Shown in pieces: positions 62,526-64,000 of a stretch of DNA of 64,000 nucleotides. Within the stretch, counting starts at the first letter, position 1; each line of letters starts with the position of its first letter. This stretch comes from Mytilus edulis (Eukaryota; Mollusca; Bivalvia; Mytilida; Mytilidae). The translations under genes were made by a program, and so were the position numbers. The stretch covers positions 70,770,971 through 70,834,970 of the forward strand of contig NC_092357.1 of the NCBI RefSeq assembly GCF_963676685.1, given 5' to 3'. A model generated the notes under the pieces. The model did no database searches. It saw only the letters and a list, made by a program, of their open reading frames with translations, and was not told the DNA's origin.

Positions 62526-64000
62526 CTACAATGTAGATACATTATATGAATAAGGAGATGTGGCTAAATTTCCAATGAGATAACTATCCACCCTAGTTTA
62601 AATGAAGTGGATGTGAGTAGTTATATAATAAGCAACCGTACGGCCTTCAACAATGAGTAAATTACAATGTTTTATAAGTTAACAGTAAGAATCATCAATG
62701 ATACTGAAGAATCGATTTGAGACAGAATGAAAATATTTTATGTCTTTACTCTAAAAAAAATATTTATGAAAATAAAAAAAAAGTTGACATTTATATATAA
62801 ACTTATTGCAATAAGTACACTTTCAGTATAGTTTTGATACATATGGGGTCAATATGTTCTGTCCTATAAAATAAAGATAAAAAAATAATTCATCCTGCTA
62901 TCAACGTGCCACACAGAGCTTTTGTCTTACAATGATAAAACAATTATTAACTTATTCAGTGGGGGCGTAGAGGGCGTACGCATCCCCCCTTTGATGGCAC
63001 TTTTTTTTTTTATAAAATGATTAATAATCAGCCTAGACTTCGTGAATTTTGCTGTGTATTTAAATTTAATGCGACAGTTCTCCACTTATAAAGATATTTT
63101 TTCACTGTAATATATTATTGATTATGTCAAAGTTATGTGATTAGCTACGGTGGAGTTGACAATACCAAAACGTCGAAAAAAAAAACCGTCACTCAGTCAT
63201 TTTGAAATTCAGTAACTCATGTTTAAGCTAAGGATGACGCCTTCAAAGTATTGAGCAAGGACGTATTGACTTCTTTATCACAATTCCACCCAACAGAAAA
63301 TTATACTACATTACACTCTAAAAAAAATCGGGCGTATTCTTTTTGGGCGGGGGGGGGGGGGGGGGGGGTGGGGGGGGGGGGGGATTGCATGTGAATCCTA
63401 TATCTGACCGGAATGTCTGTTCCGCCGAACTGATATACTGAATATTTTTTTCAAAGCCCGACTGTAACCGGCCTGCTGGGTGTGGCCTATATGACTCCAT
63501 GTGTCGAACGTTATTCACAACTTCATTTTCGTTTCCGATTCATTCGTAGCCTTTTGGTTGATTTGTACCCATCGCTTCCATTGTTGGGTGAAACATTTCA
63601 AATATTCCAAATATTTCAATGGATAAAAATTTCTTGTTTGTTTTTCTTCGTGTTGGTCGTAATTGTAAATTTCATTGAATAGCCGTATATCTTGTTCACA
63701 ACAAGAAATCTGTAACATAACCATACAACAAACGGGATTTTCCCATGTCCATTTTTACTGACAAATTCCACTTCAAATATATTAAAAAGTACATATAGCT
63801 TTGGATCCATTGAATTATTTTATAATAGACAATCAATGTAGAGAATACGGCACCAAAAATGTCCAGCCCCTACACTTTAACTAAAATGCATTTTACACTT
63901 AAATTTATTACTTTGCCCCCACTTTCCAAAATCCTGAATCCGCCCCTGTTATTAACTAATATACTAATTTTGATATCTTTATGTTCATACGCTGAATAAC
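62526..64000. other. Right end of window, no exon recognised
   Basis: Holds a GATGTGG-family repeat (62560-62655), C/G runs (62985-62992, 63348-63384) and AT-rich sequence. The missing 5' part of the C1q gene was looked for on the minus strand and not found here. Confidence 0.55.

Overview
The window looks like nuclear DNA of a marine mussel (Mytilidae, most likely Mytilus). It is AT-rich, has sparse multi-exon genes and long introns, and is packed with short dispersed repeats of a kind I associate with mussel genomes. Three protein genes can be reconstructed by joining exons at GT/AG splice sites. All three lie on the minus strand. Family identity rests on motifs I recognise; no database search was run.

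Gene 1 (1989-9772) is TSFM, mitochondrial elongation factor Ts. Five coding exons join into an open frame of 355 codons with a mitochondrial presequence, the NCETDFVAR signature and an unusually long acidic insertion. A 5'-truncated L1-like LINE with a recognisable target-site duplication sits in intron 2. From about 9.9 to 24.0 kb I see no gene, only mobile-element debris, including a 3.5 kb element with 94 bp terminal inverted repeats, TTAA-flanked short elements and a probable tRNA-derived SINE.

Gene 2 (24030-57966) is an SLC6-family Na+/Cl--coupled transporter. Fifteen exons join in phase to 643 codons covering all twelve membrane segments. Its N-terminal start is not settled. Intron 1 is almost 11 kb, is full of repeats and holds a 100 N assembly gap.

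Gene 3 (59209-62525, continuing past the right edge or into exons I could not find) is the C-terminal part of a C1q-domain protein, a secreted immune-lectin class that is greatly expanded in bivalves. Its intron carries a 24 bp minisatellite that is open in all three forward frames.

The most unusual feature of the window is a recurrent structure. Several exons of the SLC6 gene, and two of TSFM, are bordered by tandem duplications whose unit straddles the exon/intron boundary. The exon for TM4 is followed by about 32 units of about 82 bp, each carrying the end of the exon plus its 5' splice site. The exon for TM11 is followed by about 17 units of 104 bp built the same way, with a 1021 bp higher-order repeat. 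Smaller versions copy the donor of the TM10 exon and the acceptors of the TM12 exon, TSFM exon 4 and TSFM exon 1. The introns therefore hold dozens of near-identical decoy splice sites next to the genuine ones. I know of no named system that matches this.
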